Shown here piece after piece: positions 33,769 to 41,316 of a stretch of 64,000 nucleotides of DNA. Source of the DNA: Nocardiopsis alba DSM 43377 (GTDB lineage: Bacteria; Actinomycetota; Actinomycetes; Streptosporangiales; Streptosporangiaceae). The notes below the pieces were generated by a model. The model ran no database searches and was not told the origin of the DNA. It was given only the letters and a program-made list of their open reading frames with translations. Made by a program: the position numbers and the translations under genes. The stretch covers positions 1 to 64,000 of the forward strand of contig NZ_ANAC01000005.1 of NCBI RefSeq assembly GCF_000341225.1, written 5' to 3'. How positions within the stretch are numbered: position 1 is the first letter of the stretch; every line of letters starts with the position of its first letter.

Positions 33769-35877
33769 ATGGACCCCGACCGCGTCCTGGAGGGACTGGA
33801 CCCCGAACAGACCCAGGCGGCACGAGCGCTTCGTGGCCCCGTGTGCATCCTGGCGGGTGCCGGCACGGGCAAGACCCGGGCGATCACCCACCGGATCGCG
33901 CACGCCGTGGCCGGTGGAGTCGTCTCCGAACAGCAGGTCCTCGCGGTCACCTTCACCGCCCGGGCCGCGGGCGAGATGCGCGGCCGTCTCCGCTCGCTCG
34001 GCGCCCCCAAGGTGCAGGCCCGCACCTTCCACTCCGCGGCCCTGCGCCAGCTCGGCTTCTTCTGGGGGGAGGCCGTCGGCGGGGCCAAACCGAACCTGAT
34101 CAAGAGCAAGGTCCAGGCCGTGGCCCGCGCCGCCCACTCGGTGGGCCAGCAGCCGGACCGGACCGGTCTGCGCGACCTCGCCGGGGAGATCGAGTGGTCG
34201 AAGGTCACCCAGGTACGGCCCAGTGACTACGACAAGGCCGTGGCCAAGGCCGGTCGCCAGTCACCGCTTCCCGAGGGAGAGGTCGCGCGGGTCTTCGAGG
34301 CCTACGAGGAGTTGTGCCGTGAGGAGCACCTCATCGACTTCGAGTCGGTCCTCGAACTCACCGCGGCGATGATCAACGAGAGCCCCAAGATCGCCCAGAG
34401 GGTCCGCGACCAGTACCGCTACTTCGTCGTCGACGAGTTCCAGGACGTCAACCCGCTCCAGAAGCTCCTCCTGGACGCCTGGCTGGGCGACCGCGACGAC
34501 CTGTGCGTGGTCGGCGACCCCAGCCAGACCATCTACTCCTTCACCGGGGCCACCCCCGACTATCTGACCGGTTTCGGCGACCGGTACCCGCACGCCACCC
34601 TGGTGCGGCTGGTCCGCGACTACCGTTCGACCCCCCAGGTGGTGCGTGTGGCCAACCACGTCATCGCCCAGGCCAAGGGGGCGGCCTCGGCGCACCACCT
34701 CACCCTCCGGGCCCAGCGGCCGGACGGTCCGGACCCGATCTACCAGGAGTACGACGACGAGCCGGCCGAGGCCACCGGTGTCGCCCGCAAGATCAGCGTC
34801 CTGTTGGAGGAGGGGGTGCCCGCCGGGGAGATCGCGGTGCTGATGCGCACCAACTCCCAGACGGCCGCCTACGAACAGGCCCTCGGCGACCAGGGCGTTC
34901 CCTTCACCGTGCGCGGCAGCGAGCGGTTCTTCGAACGCCCCGAGATCCGCGAGGCCGTGCACCTGCTGCGGGGGGCACGCCACGGCGCGGCCGACGGGGA
35001 GGACGAGCCCCTCGTCCGGACGGTGCGTCACCTGCTCGCCCCCCTCGGGCTGGTCGAGCAGGCCCCGGAGGGACGTCGGGCGAGGGAACGCTGGGAGTCG
35101 CTGTCGGCGCTGGCCCAGCTGGCGGAGGACGTCGCCGCCAAGGCCGGCTCCGCAGGGGGCAGGGCCACCATGGCCCACCTCGTCGACGAGATCGACATGC
35201 GCATGGCCACCGAACACGCGCCCGGTTTCGAGGGGGTCACCCTCGCCTCCCTGCACGCGGCCAAGGGCCTGGAGTGGGACGCGGTGTTCCTCGTCGGGCT
35301 CACCGAGGGCATGATGCCCATCATCTACGCCGAGACCGACGACCAGGTGGAGGAGGAGCGTCGGCTCTTCTACGTCGGGGTGACCCGGGCCCGCGAGCAC
35401 CTGGTGATGTCCTGGTCCCTGGCCCGCTCTCCCGGTGGACGCAAGTCCCGCAAGCCCTCGCGCTTCCTCGACGGACTGCGCCCCGCCTCGCCCAGCACCC
35501 CGGGCCGCCGCGACCGGCGCAAGGGCGGTGTCGTGCGCTGCCGGGTGTGCTCCGACGCGCTCACCGACGCCGTCGAACGCAAGTTGGGTCGCTGCCTGGA
35601 CTGCCCCTCCACCTACGACGAGGCGCTGCTGGAACGCCTGCGCGAATGGCGACGGCTGACCGCGCGGGATCAGAAGGTGCCCGCCTACGTGATCTTCACC
35701 GACGCGACCCTCCAGGCCATCGCCGAGCAGGAGCCGGGGAGCGTGTCCCGGCTGTCCGCCGTGTCCGGGGTCGGGTCGGTCAAACTGGATCGTTACGGTG
35801 AGGCGGTGCTCGCGCTCGTGGCGGGCCGCGACCCGGAGGAGACGGTCGCCGGTGACGGAGAGGAAGAGGATGAGTGA
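33769..35877 (+). CDS. uvrD2: DNA helicase UvrD2
   Basis: 702 aa, UvrD/PcrA-type 3'-5' helicase of the actinobacterial UvrD2 class. Motifs: Walker A AGAGTGKT near residue 28, TFTARAAGEM, VVDEFQDVNP near 223, GDPSQTIYSFTGA near 248, LHAAKGLEW near 497 and FYVGVTRAREHL near 534. UvrD2-specific end: a four-Cys zinc element (CRVC ... CLDC, about 588-610) and an HRDC domain (about 620-690). The last residues are acidic (GDGEEEDE). GTG/ATG alternatives are not needed; ATG 33769 follows AGGAG. Stop overlaps the thioesterase start by 8 nt (ATGAGTGA). Confidence 0.93.
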   Translation: MDPDRVLEGLDPEQTQAARALRGPVCILAGAGTGKTRAITHRIAHAVAGGVVSEQQVLAVTFTARAAGEMRGRLRSLGAPKVQARTFHSAALRQLGFFWGEAVGGAKPNLIKSKVQAVARAAHSVGQQPDRTGLRDLAGEIEWSKVTQVRPSDYDKAVAKAGRQSPLPEGEVARVFEAYEELCREEHLIDFESVLELTAAMINESPKIAQRVRDQYRYFVVDEFQDVNPLQKLLLDAWLGDRDDLCVVGDPSQTIYSFTGATPDYLTGFGDRYPHATLVRLVRDYRSTPQVVRVANHVIAQAKGAASAHHLTLRAQRPDGPDPIYQEYDDEPAEATGVARKISVLLEEGVPAGEIAVLMRTNSQTAAYEQALGDQGVPFTVRGSERFFERPEIREAVHLLRGARHGAADGEDEPLVRTVRHLLAPLGLVEQAPEGRRARERWESLSALAQLAEDVAAKAGSAGGRATMAHLVDEIDMRMATEHAPGFEGVTLASLHAAKGLEWDAVFLVGLTEGMMPIIYAETDDQVEEERRLFYVGVTRAREHLVMSWSLARSPGGRKSRKPSRFLDGLRPASPSTPGRRDRRKGGVVRCRVCSDALTDAVERKLGRCLDCPSTYDEALLERLREWRRLTARDQKVPAYVIFTDATLQAIAEQEPGSVSRLSAVSGVGSVKLDRYGEAVLALVAGRDPEETVAGDGEEEDE

Positions 35878-36760
35878 ACGCGACGGTGACGGGCGCGTGG
35901 GTCAATCGCTGACCGAGCTGCTGAAGGTGCTCGACCTGGAACGGATCGAGGCCGACATCTTCCGCGGCAGCAGCCCGTCGGCCGGACCTCAGCGGGTCTT
36001 CGGCGGCCTGGTCGCGGGGCAGGCGCTGGTGGCGGCGGGACGGACGACGCCCGCCGAGCGCCACGTGCACTCTCTGCACGCCTACTTCATACGGCCGGGC
36101 GACCCGTCGGTGCCGATCGTCTACGAGGTCGACCGGGTCCGTGACGGGCGTTCCTTCACCACCCGCAGGGTCGTGGCCATTCAGCACGGCAAGCCGATCT
36201 TCACCCTGTCCGCCTCCTTCCACAAGGAGGAGCCGGGCCTGGACCACCAGATCCCCATGCCCGACGTTCCTCCGCCCGAGGAGCTGCTCAGCACCCGGGA
36301 CCGGTTGCGCGAGGCGTTCGGCAAGGTGCCGAGCTTCGTCCACTGGCACCCCATCGAGACGAGGCCGGTGGGCGCGATGTCCTTCGAGGCCGAACGCGAC
36401 CCCGAGCTGCGCACCGCCACCAACCCGGTGTGGTTCAAGGTCGACGGGAGGCTTCCCGACGACCGTCTCACCCAGGTGTGCCTGATGACCTATGCCTCCG
36501 ACATGTCCCTGTTGGACACGGTCCTGTTGAGACACGGCCGCTCGTTCGCGGGCATCTCCATGGCCAGCCTCGACCACGCCATGTGGTTCCACCGCCCCTT
36601 CCGCGCCGACGAGTGGCTGCTGTACGCGCAGGAGTCCCCGACCGCGCAGGGGGCGCTGGGGCTGGCGCGGGGACTGGTCTACACGAGGGACGGCCGACTG
36701 GTCTGCTCGGTGGTGCAGGAGGGCCTGATCCGGGTCGTCGACGCCGAGGGCTGGACCTGA
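35870..36760 (+). CDS. tesB: Acyl-CoA thioesterase II (TesB-like)
   Basis: 296 aa double-hotdog thioesterase, hydrolysing acyl-CoA. Family marks: GPQRVFGGLVAGQALVAAGRT near residue 40, HSLHAYFIRPGDP near 68, and in the second hotdog DMSLLDT (catalytic Asp, about 212), SLDHAMWFHRPFRADEWLLY near 235 and a Gln in VVQEGLIR near 283. ATG 35870 with GGAGAGGAAG ahead overlaps uvrD2, so the two are cotranslated. A perfect 16-bp hairpin ends the unit. Confidence 0.9.
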   Translation: MSERDGDGRVGQSLTELLKVLDLERIEADIFRGSSPSAGPQRVFGGLVAGQALVAAGRTTPAERHVHSLHAYFIRPGDPSVPIVYEVDRVRDGRSFTTRRVVAIQHGKPIFTLSASFHKEEPGLDHQIPMPDVPPPEELLSTRDRLREAFGKVPSFVHWHPIETRPVGAMSFEAERDPELRTATNPVWFKVDGRLPDDRLTQVCLMTYASDMSLLDTVLLRHGRSFAGISMASLDHAMWFHRPFRADEWLLYAQESPTAQGALGLARGLVYTRDGRLVCSVVQEGLIRVVDAEGWT

Positions 36761-36785
36761 TCGGATCCCATCTCGGAGAGAGCGA

Positions 36786-36822
36786 CCGAAGGGGCCGCGG
36801 GCAACACCCGCGGCCCCTTCGG
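36786..36822 (+). terminator. Strong terminator after the thioesterase gene
   Basis: Perfect 16-bp stem (CCGAAGGGGCCGCGGG at 36786-36801, partner at 36807-36822) with the loop CAACA. It isolates whiB7 from the uvrD2 unit. Confidence 0.9.
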
Positions 36823-36866
36823 CATTCCCGTGAACTTCTGGCCGGATGCGGTCGTTTTCGCAGGTC

Positions 36867-36904
36867 AAAAATGGGTTGCCGTCTTTCTTGGGCGGCCGTA
36901 ATGT
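36867..36904 (+). promoter_or_regulatory. whiB7 leader promoter with WhiB7-type AT motif
   Basis: -35 TTGCCG (36876-36881) and -10 TAATGT (36899-36904) with a 17-nt spacer, a very good housekeeping-type promoter. Three bases (GGG) before the -35 stands AAAAAT (36867-36872). An AT-rich block 3 bp ahead of the -35 is the known mark of promoters activated by WhiB7 through its AT-hook, so this is likely an autoregulated promoter. Expected start of transcription is about 36911. Confidence 0.7.
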
Positions 36905-36917
36905 GTACAGCGTCGTC

Positions 36918-36980
36918 ATGACCGCTCTCGGTACGGGTGCAAGACCCCGTGCCCGACGTAGAAGGAGGTGTCCCATCTGA
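36918..36980 (+). CDS. Leader peptide, 20 codons, Arg-rich (upstream ORF of whiB7)
   Basis: ATG 36918 lies only about 7 nt after the predicted transcription start, without ribosome-binding site, so it would be translated nearly leaderless. The peptide contains five Arg in a row (codons CGA CGT AGA AGG AGG, residues 13-17); AGA and AGG are rare codons in such genomes. Those same bases form the AAGGAGG site of the next ORF. The stop TGA overlaps the next ATG as TGATG. Ribosome stalling on such upstream ORFs is how whiB7 is induced by antibiotics in relatives; that it works so here is inference. Confidence 0.5.
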   Translation: MTALGTGARPRARRRRRCPI

Positions 36981-37333
36981 TGAGCACGAAGAACGAGCAG
37001 TGCACCGGTTTCGCCGCTACCTGGCGTTCGCCCATGACTCACCTGATCGAGGGCACCGACCTGAGCGGTGGCGCCTTCGAGGGCGCCTTCACCGGCATCC
37101 GTATGCGCACCTTCGGTGGCGAGTCCGTCATCGGCGTCAGGCTGGCCAATGGATCCCAGCCCGCGCCGCAGGGGACCCGTGTGTCCGAAACCGGTGCCGT
37201 CATGGCTCTGCTGCGTGACGAGTCCGAGCTCGCCCTTGATCGCGGTGAGCACACCGGTGACGTCCACGCCTCGAGCGAAACCCCGCGCCTGTACGGCGCA
37301 CTGGGGGAGTGTCCACGGAGGATTCCGGCCTAG
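36980..37333 (+). CDS. Unknown protein encoded in the whiB7 leader (117 aa)
   Basis: Codon use is normal for the genome (G or C at most third positions), and the AAGGAGGTG site 9 nt before ATG 36980 is nearly perfect, so it is probably made. I do not recognise it. Residues 10-85 have a mixed alpha/beta character (GFAATWRSPMTHLIEG..., RMRTFGGESVIGVRLANG, ETGAVMALLRDESEL); the end is Pro/Arg-rich. No signal or membrane segment. Its start is coupled to the leader peptide and its stop lies inside the first leader hairpin, so its translation would affect folding ahead of whiB7. Confidence 0.5.
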   Translation: MSTKNEQCTGFAATWRSPMTHLIEGTDLSGGAFEGAFTGIRMRTFGGESVIGVRLANGSQPAPQGTRVSETGAVMALLRDESELALDRGEHTGDVHASSETPRLYGALGECPRRIPA

Positions 37334-37392
37334 AGGTCGGAAGTTCCACTCCGTGGCCGCGGACCCCAGCACAGGGGCCCGCGGCTTTCTTT
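37313..37392 (+). promoter_or_regulatory. Tandem hairpins in the whiB7 leader, attenuator-like
   Basis: Hairpin 1: CCACGGAG (37313-37320) / CTCCGTGG (37349-37356), with a nested CCGGCC/GGTCGG; the stop codon of the 117-aa ORF lies in it. Hairpin 2: GCCGCGG-A-CCCC (37356-37367) / GGGG-C-CCGCGGC (37374-37385), then TTTCTTTG, an intrinsic terminator form. It lies about 140 nt before the whiB7 start, so read-through past it is needed to make WhiB7. Two more small stems (37409-37425, 37462-37480) follow. Confidence 0.6.
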
Positions 37393-37532
37393 GTATCTCC
37401 GTGAAGTACCTCCGTCCCCCGGGGACGGCGGAACGACGGCGACATCGCAAGTCCAGGTCCCTCACCGGACCGGTTCCGGTGACCGAACACCGACCGCGTT
37501 GTACGAACGATCAAAGATCTTGGAGGGCACCG

Positions 37533-37811
37533 ATGCTTGCGTCGGTCCTGGTAACGCCCCAGCTGGGTGAGGTCGAAATCCCTTGCCGTCTCGAGCCGGA
37601 CCTGTTCTTCGCGGAGGCTCCGGCCGACGTCGAGGCCGCGAAGGCGATCTGTGGTGACTGCCCCATCCGTGAACAGTGTCTGACGGACGCTCTCGAACGG
37701 CGTGAGCCGTGGGGCGTCTGGGGCGGGCAGCTGCTCGTCTCCGGCCAGGTGGTGGCGCGCAAGCGTCCTCGCGGCCGGCCCCGGAAGAACCCGGCCCCCG
37801 TCGCGGCCTGA
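37533..37811 (+). CDS. whiB7: Transcription factor WhiB7
   Basis: 92 aa. Activates intrinsic antibiotic-resistance genes together with the main sigma factor. Four Cys for the 4Fe-4S cluster: Cys18, Cys40, Cys43, Cys49. The sigma-contact motif EPWGVWGG is at 58-65. The AT-hook RPRGRPRK (78-85) is the mark of WhiB7 among WhiB proteins. TTGGAGGG stands 5 nt before ATG 37533; the frame is open far upstream, but that part is leader. Placed after uvrD2 as in mycobacteria. Regulation by leader and promoter is described in the neighbouring entries. Confidence 0.95.
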   Translation: MLASVLVTPQLGEVEIPCRLEPDLFFAEAPADVEAAKAICGDCPIREQCLTDALERREPWGVWGGQLLVSGQVVARKRPRGRPRKNPAPVAA

Positions 37812-37858
37812 CCCGTCACCGAATCAACTCCCACACGAACCGAAGGACTCGAAGAACG

Positions 37859-38017
37859 ATGATGCAGGAACTCATGCGCATGGTGGAACGGACCGAGGAA
37901 GAGCCCCGGGAGCGTCTGGCCAGAAGGCTCGGCGCCCGGCACCTGCGCGCCCGTCAGCGCGAGGAGCGTCGTGCGGAAGAGGCGATCATGGAAATCGCGT
38001 GGTCGAGGCTGTGTTGA
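37859..38017 (+). CDS. Small helical charged protein downstream of whiB7 (52 aa)
   Basis: An unknown protein of 52 aa, nearly all Arg/Glu/Leu/Ala and probably one or two helices (LMRMVERTEEEPRERLARRLGA, RAEEAIMEIAWSRL). It starts with two ATG codons; GAAGGA stands 12 nt ahead. It follows whiB7 after 47 nt and ends 33 nt before a terminator with T-tract, so it is in the whiB7 transcript. No family recognised. Confidence 0.5.
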   Translation: MMQELMRMVERTEEEPRERLARRLGARHLRARQREERRAEEAIMEIAWSRLC

Positions 38018-38050
38018 CGTCGAGAGACGGCCGACATGGCATCCGGTAGC

Positions 38051-38090
38051 ACCGGACGGCACCCGACGCGGGGCCGTCCGGTCTCTTTTT
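38051..38090 (+). terminator. Terminator of the whiB7 transcript
   Basis: ACCGGACGGC (38051-38060) / GCCGTCCGGT (38073-38082), perfect 10-bp stem, then CTCTTTTT, a textbook intrinsic terminator. Confidence 0.9.
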
Positions 38091-38245
38091 CATAACCAAG
38101 AGGGGGTTCGGGGGGCCGTGTTCCGAGTGGAGGATGGTGCCTCGGAGCCACGAGAACCCCTCTGTTCTGGGGAGATCCGACCCGAGGAGGGCTCGCGCGG
38201 CCCGTACGGACCACTCGAACAAAACGCTATCCCGGTGACATATCA

Positions 38246-38264
38246 GAACAGGGCACACCTGTTC
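38246..38264. promoter_or_regulatory. Palindrome upstream of the metallopeptidase gene
   Basis: GAACAGG-5 nt-CCTGTTC, perfect 7-bp arms, 32 nt ahead of the start codon. It looks like an operator. It is not a LexA box (those have GAAC-N4-GTTC here). TACCGT (38283-38288) just after it could be a -10. Confidence 0.4.
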
Positions 38265-38295
38265 GGAAACGCTTCCCTCGGCTACCGTAAAGTTC

Positions 38296-38859
38296 GTGCC
38301 CTCGAACACCAGAATCGAGGTACGGCGCAGTCCCCGTCGTCGACGTACGGTGTCGGCCTACCGTGACGGGGACACCACGGTCGTCCTCGTACCCGCGACG
38401 TTCTCCCGCGCAGAGGAAAAGCGCTGGGTGGATCAGATGCTGCGGAGACTGGAGGCACGCGAGGACCGCCGCCGCCCCGGCGACGGCGAACTCCACGAAC
38501 GCGCCGTCGAACTGGCCCGACGCCACCTCGACGGGACCAGGTTGCCCGCCAGCGTCCGCTGGGTCGACAACCAGAACTCCCGCTGGGGCTCGTGCACCCC
38601 CGAGACCGGGGACATCCGCATCTCCCGCCGGATCGCGGGCATGCCCTCCTGGGTCGTCGACTACGTCCTCGTCCACGAACTCGCCCACCTGCACCACCCC
38701 AACCACGGTCGCGAGTTCTGGGAACTGGTACGTCGCTACCCCAAGGCCGACCGCGCACGCGGCTACCTCGAGGGGTACAGCGCGGGCAGCCGGTCCGAAG
38801 GGTGCGTCCACGACGACGAGGACGATCTGGAGACCGGCCGGAACACCCTGGAAGGGTGA
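38296..38859 (+). CDS. YgjP-type metallopeptidase (M48/DUF45, 187 aa)
   Basis: Zinc metallopeptidase-like protein of the YgjP/SprT-like group. The catalytic motif HELAHLHHPNHGREFWE is at about residues 127-143 (HExxH and downstream H). Conserved NQNSRWGSC near 92 and RISRRIAGMPSWVVDYVLVHE. C-terminal acidic tail (DDEDDLE). In this neighbourhood (after uvrD2/whiB7) relatives occur in many actinomycetes. Substrate unknown. GTG 38296 is used; a -10-like TACCGT lies 7 nt ahead, so the mRNA may be leaderless. Confidence 0.85.
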   Translation: MPSNTRIEVRRSPRRRRTVSAYRDGDTTVVLVPATFSRAEEKRWVDQMLRRLEAREDRRRPGDGELHERAVELARRHLDGTRLPASVRWVDNQNSRWGSCTPETGDIRISRRIAGMPSWVVDYVLVHELAHLHHPNHGREFWELVRRYPKADRARGYLEGYSAGSRSEGCVHDDEDDLETGRNTLEG

Positions 38860-38878
38860 GCCCCCTCAGAAGACGGGG

Positions 38879-39241
38879 TCAGCCCTCCAAGGCCGCCCGG
38901 GAACGACGCAGATCGGTGTGGACCCGCCAGAGCATGACCAGGCCCGCCAGCAGCAGCGCGCCGAACGCGGCGACGTAGTAGCCGGTCGCGGCACCCCACG
39001 AACCCGAGACCGCGGCCCGGCCCACGACCGCCACGATCAGCACCGCCAGAAGACCACAGGCCGCCCGTCCCACGAGGAACGAGCGGCGCACGTGTTCGAA
39101 CCGGAGGCGGGCGGCCTCCGCCGCCCCGACCCGTCCGGCGCGCTCATCGAGCAGCAATCGCGCGAGAGCACGACGGGAACGCCGGACGAGCCAGGTGGTG
39201 ACCAGGCCGCCGACCATGACGACGACGGTGATCAAGGACAC
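38879..39241 (-). CDS. Small membrane protein (120 aa)
   Basis: Three hydrophobic segments: about residues 2-19 (LITVVVMVGGLVTTWLV), 57-76 and 84-105. Between the first and second lies a positively charged stretch (RRSRRALARLLLDERAGRV...). GAGGAG stands 5 nt before GTG 39241. It begins 9 nt after the NUDIX stop, so the DUF2342 protein, the NUDIX hydrolase and this protein form one minus-strand operon. No family recognised. Confidence 0.7.
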   Translation of the reverse strand: MSLITVVVMVGGLVTTWLVRRSRRALARLLLDERAGRVGAAEAARLRFEHVRRSFLVGRAACGLLAVLIVAVVGRAAVSGSWGAATGYYVAAFGALLLAGLVMLWRVHTDLRRSRAALEG

Positions 39242-39250
39242 GGATACTCC

Positions 39251-39811
39251 TCAGGGGCGTACCGGACCATGGTCCCGAACGGCCACCACGGCGGCGCGCA
39301 CCAGGTCGCGCACGGAGTCGTCGGTGGGCTCGGGCGGAGAATCGACCGGGAACCACCCCAGGCCCGCCGACTCGTCCGGATCCCGTACCAGTACCGCGTC
39401 GTCGGGAGCCACCGCGGCGAACTGCACGTCCAGATGGACGCTGCCGCCGCCGCACGGCACCGTGTGCCGGTCCAGCCGCACCGGAGCGGGTAGCAACGTC
39501 AGACCGACGATCCCCGATTCCTCCGCGGCCTCACGAAGAGCCGCCTCGGCCAGGGTGGCGTCGTCGCTCTCGCAGTGACCACCGGTCTGCAACCACATCC
39601 GGTGGATCCGATGCAGCACCAACGCCACCCGGTCCCCGTCCGCGGAGATGATCGCGGTGCTCGCGGTCAGGTGCCCCGGCAGGCAGTCACGCCACATGGC
39701 GTCCTCATGGGCGTCCAGATGCTCCAGGTAGGAGACGCGCAGCGCCTCCTGGCCGGGGTCGGGGGCGGCCCAGGCGGTCAGTACCGCCCGGGCGTCCTCA
39801 CGCAGGCTCAC
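39251..39811 (-). CDS. NUDIX hydrolase (186 aa)
   Basis: A NUDIX hydrolase with Nudix box GGHCESDDATLAEAALREAAEESGI (about residues 76-100; the first stretch is GGH CES). An N-terminal helix-rich part (AHEDAMWRDCLPGHLTAS) precedes it. Substrate not predictable. GTG 39811 overlaps the stop of the DUF2342 gene by 4 nt (GTGA), so it is translationally coupled to it. Confidence 0.85.
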   Translation of the reverse strand: MSLREDARAVLTAWAAPDPGQEALRVSYLEHLDAHEDAMWRDCLPGHLTASTAIISADGDRVALVLHRIHRMWLQTGGHCESDDATLAEAALREAAEESGIVGLTLLPAPVRLDRHTVPCGGGSVHLDVQFAAVAPDDAVLVRDPDESAGLGWFPVDSPPEPTDDSVRDLVRAAVVAVRDHGPVRP

Positions 39812-41253
39812 GCGCCGCCCTCGCCCCTGTCGTCCTTACGGCCGTCGTCCCCGCGGTCGTCCTCGTCCGCGCCGGAGTCGGACGGCCCCTCGGGGCCGGT
39901 CAACGAGGAGATGTCGAAGTCCGGGCCCTCGTCGGAGCCCCCGGCGACGAACGCCTCGGGATCGTCCAGGTCGGCGCCGGTGGGCATCAGGTCCGGGTGC
40001 TGCCATACGGCGTCCCGGCCCTCCACCCCACGGGCCTCCTCCAGGGCCTTCCAGAGCGCACCGGCCTCGCGCAGTCGGCGCGGCCGCAGCTCCAGACCGA
40101 CCAGGGCGGCGAAGGTGTGCTCGGCGGGGCCGCCGGTGGCACGACGACGTCGCGTGGTCTCGGCGAGCGCTCCGGCGTGCGGAAGCCGCTCGGCCACGGC
40201 CGCCGAAACGACGGTCGCCACCCAGCCCTCGATCAGGGCGAGCGTGGTCTCCAGTCGGGTCAGGGCGGCCTTCTGCTGGGGGGTGTCCTCCGGCTGGAGC
40301 AGGCCCTCGGCCCCCATCCCGCCGGACATGACCTCCTGGAGCGCCTCCGGGTTGGTGAGGTCGATCTCACCGAGCCGGTCCTCCAGGCCGCTCACGTCGA
40401 ACGACATCCCGGCCGCGTACTCCTCGACCAGACGGGACACGTGCGAACGCAGCCACGGAACGTGCGAGTAGAGGCGGTGCACGGCGGCCTCACGCGCCGC
40501 CAGGTACAGCCGCACCTCGTCGTCGGGGATCTCCAGACCCTCGCTGAAGCGGGCCACCCCCGAGGGCAGCAGGGCGGCGTTGCCCTCACCGGCCAGAGGC
40601 AGGCCGATGTCGGCGGTGCCGATCACCTCTTGCGCCAGGCCACCGATGGCCTGACCGGCCTGCTGACCGACCATCATGCCGCCCATCTGCTGGATCATCC
40701 CCAGCAGCGGGCCGGCCATGGTGGACATCTCCTCGGGCAGGTTCTGCCCCATGGCCTGGACGGTCTTGGCGGTCAACGGGTCGCACAGCTGCGCCCACGC
40801 GTCCATCGTCCGCTCGATCCATTCCGAGCGGCTCCAGGCCTGGGCCGTCTGCACCCCCGAAGGAAGGTCGGTAGCCTGGTCGAGCCACAGGTCGGCGAGG
40901 CGCAGCGCCTCCTCCACCCGGGCATAGTCGGCGGGCGGCACACTCGGGTCCCCTTGTTGGGACACCGCGTGCCGCGCGATGTTCTTGGCCATGTCCCAGT
41001 TGATGCCGGACGTCGAGGACGTCGCGCTCTCCCCGGGGGAACCGGGGGAGGGCTGGGACGACATCATGTCCGCGAAGCGGCGGAGCATGTCGGCCATCTG
41101 TTGCGGGTCGCCGAACGGGAAACCGTCCGGCGTTCCGGAGTCCCCCCCGCCCGGGCGGCCGCTGCCGGCACCCGAGCCGGAGTCGCCTGAACGGCGTCCG
41201 GACTCGTCATCGGGATCGTTCGGCATGCTGAAACCGAAAGGCAGGTCGCTCAC
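39808..41253 (-). CDS. Zinc-dependent metalloprotease-fold protein (DUF2342, TIGR03624)
   Basis: 481 aa actinobacterial protein, counterpart of Rv3195. Disordered Gly/Ser/Asp N-terminus to about residue 80, then the conserved domain: WSRSEWIERTMDAWAQL near 143, GQQAGQAIGGLAQEV near 196, LYLAAREAAVHRLYSHVPWLRSHV near 250 and RLETTLALIEGWVATVV near 335. It has the zincin-like fold in the databases, but a clean HExxH is not present, so protease activity is doubtful. Related proteins lie near F420 genes. Acidic C-terminus. Leads a three-gene minus-strand operon. Confidence 0.85.
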   Translation of the reverse strand: MSDLPFGFSMPNDPDDESGRRSGDSGSGAGSGRPGGGDSGTPDGFPFGDPQQMADMLRRFADMMSSQPSPGSPGESATSSTSGINWDMAKNIARHAVSQQGDPSVPPADYARVEEALRLADLWLDQATDLPSGVQTAQAWSRSEWIERTMDAWAQLCDPLTAKTVQAMGQNLPEEMSTMAGPLLGMIQQMGGMMVGQQAGQAIGGLAQEVIGTADIGLPLAGEGNAALLPSGVARFSEGLEIPDDEVRLYLAAREAAVHRLYSHVPWLRSHVSRLVEEYAAGMSFDVSGLEDRLGEIDLTNPEALQEVMSGGMGAEGLLQPEDTPQQKAALTRLETTLALIEGWVATVVSAAVAERLPHAGALAETTRRRRATGGPAEHTFAALVGLELRPRRLREAGALWKALEEARGVEGRDAVWQHPDLMPTGADLDDPEAFVAGGSDEGPDFDISSLTGPEGPSDSGADEDDRGDDGRKDDRGEGGA

Positions 41254-41316
41254 AATCAGACCTCAGGCAGGATTAGGTTTGGTCTCCACTGTCACGTTAG
41301 CTGGGAGTCGCCCGGA

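Noticed and set aside
38246-38264. LexA (SOS) box
   Set aside because: Half-sites GAAC and GTTC are 11 nt apart and not 4 nt.
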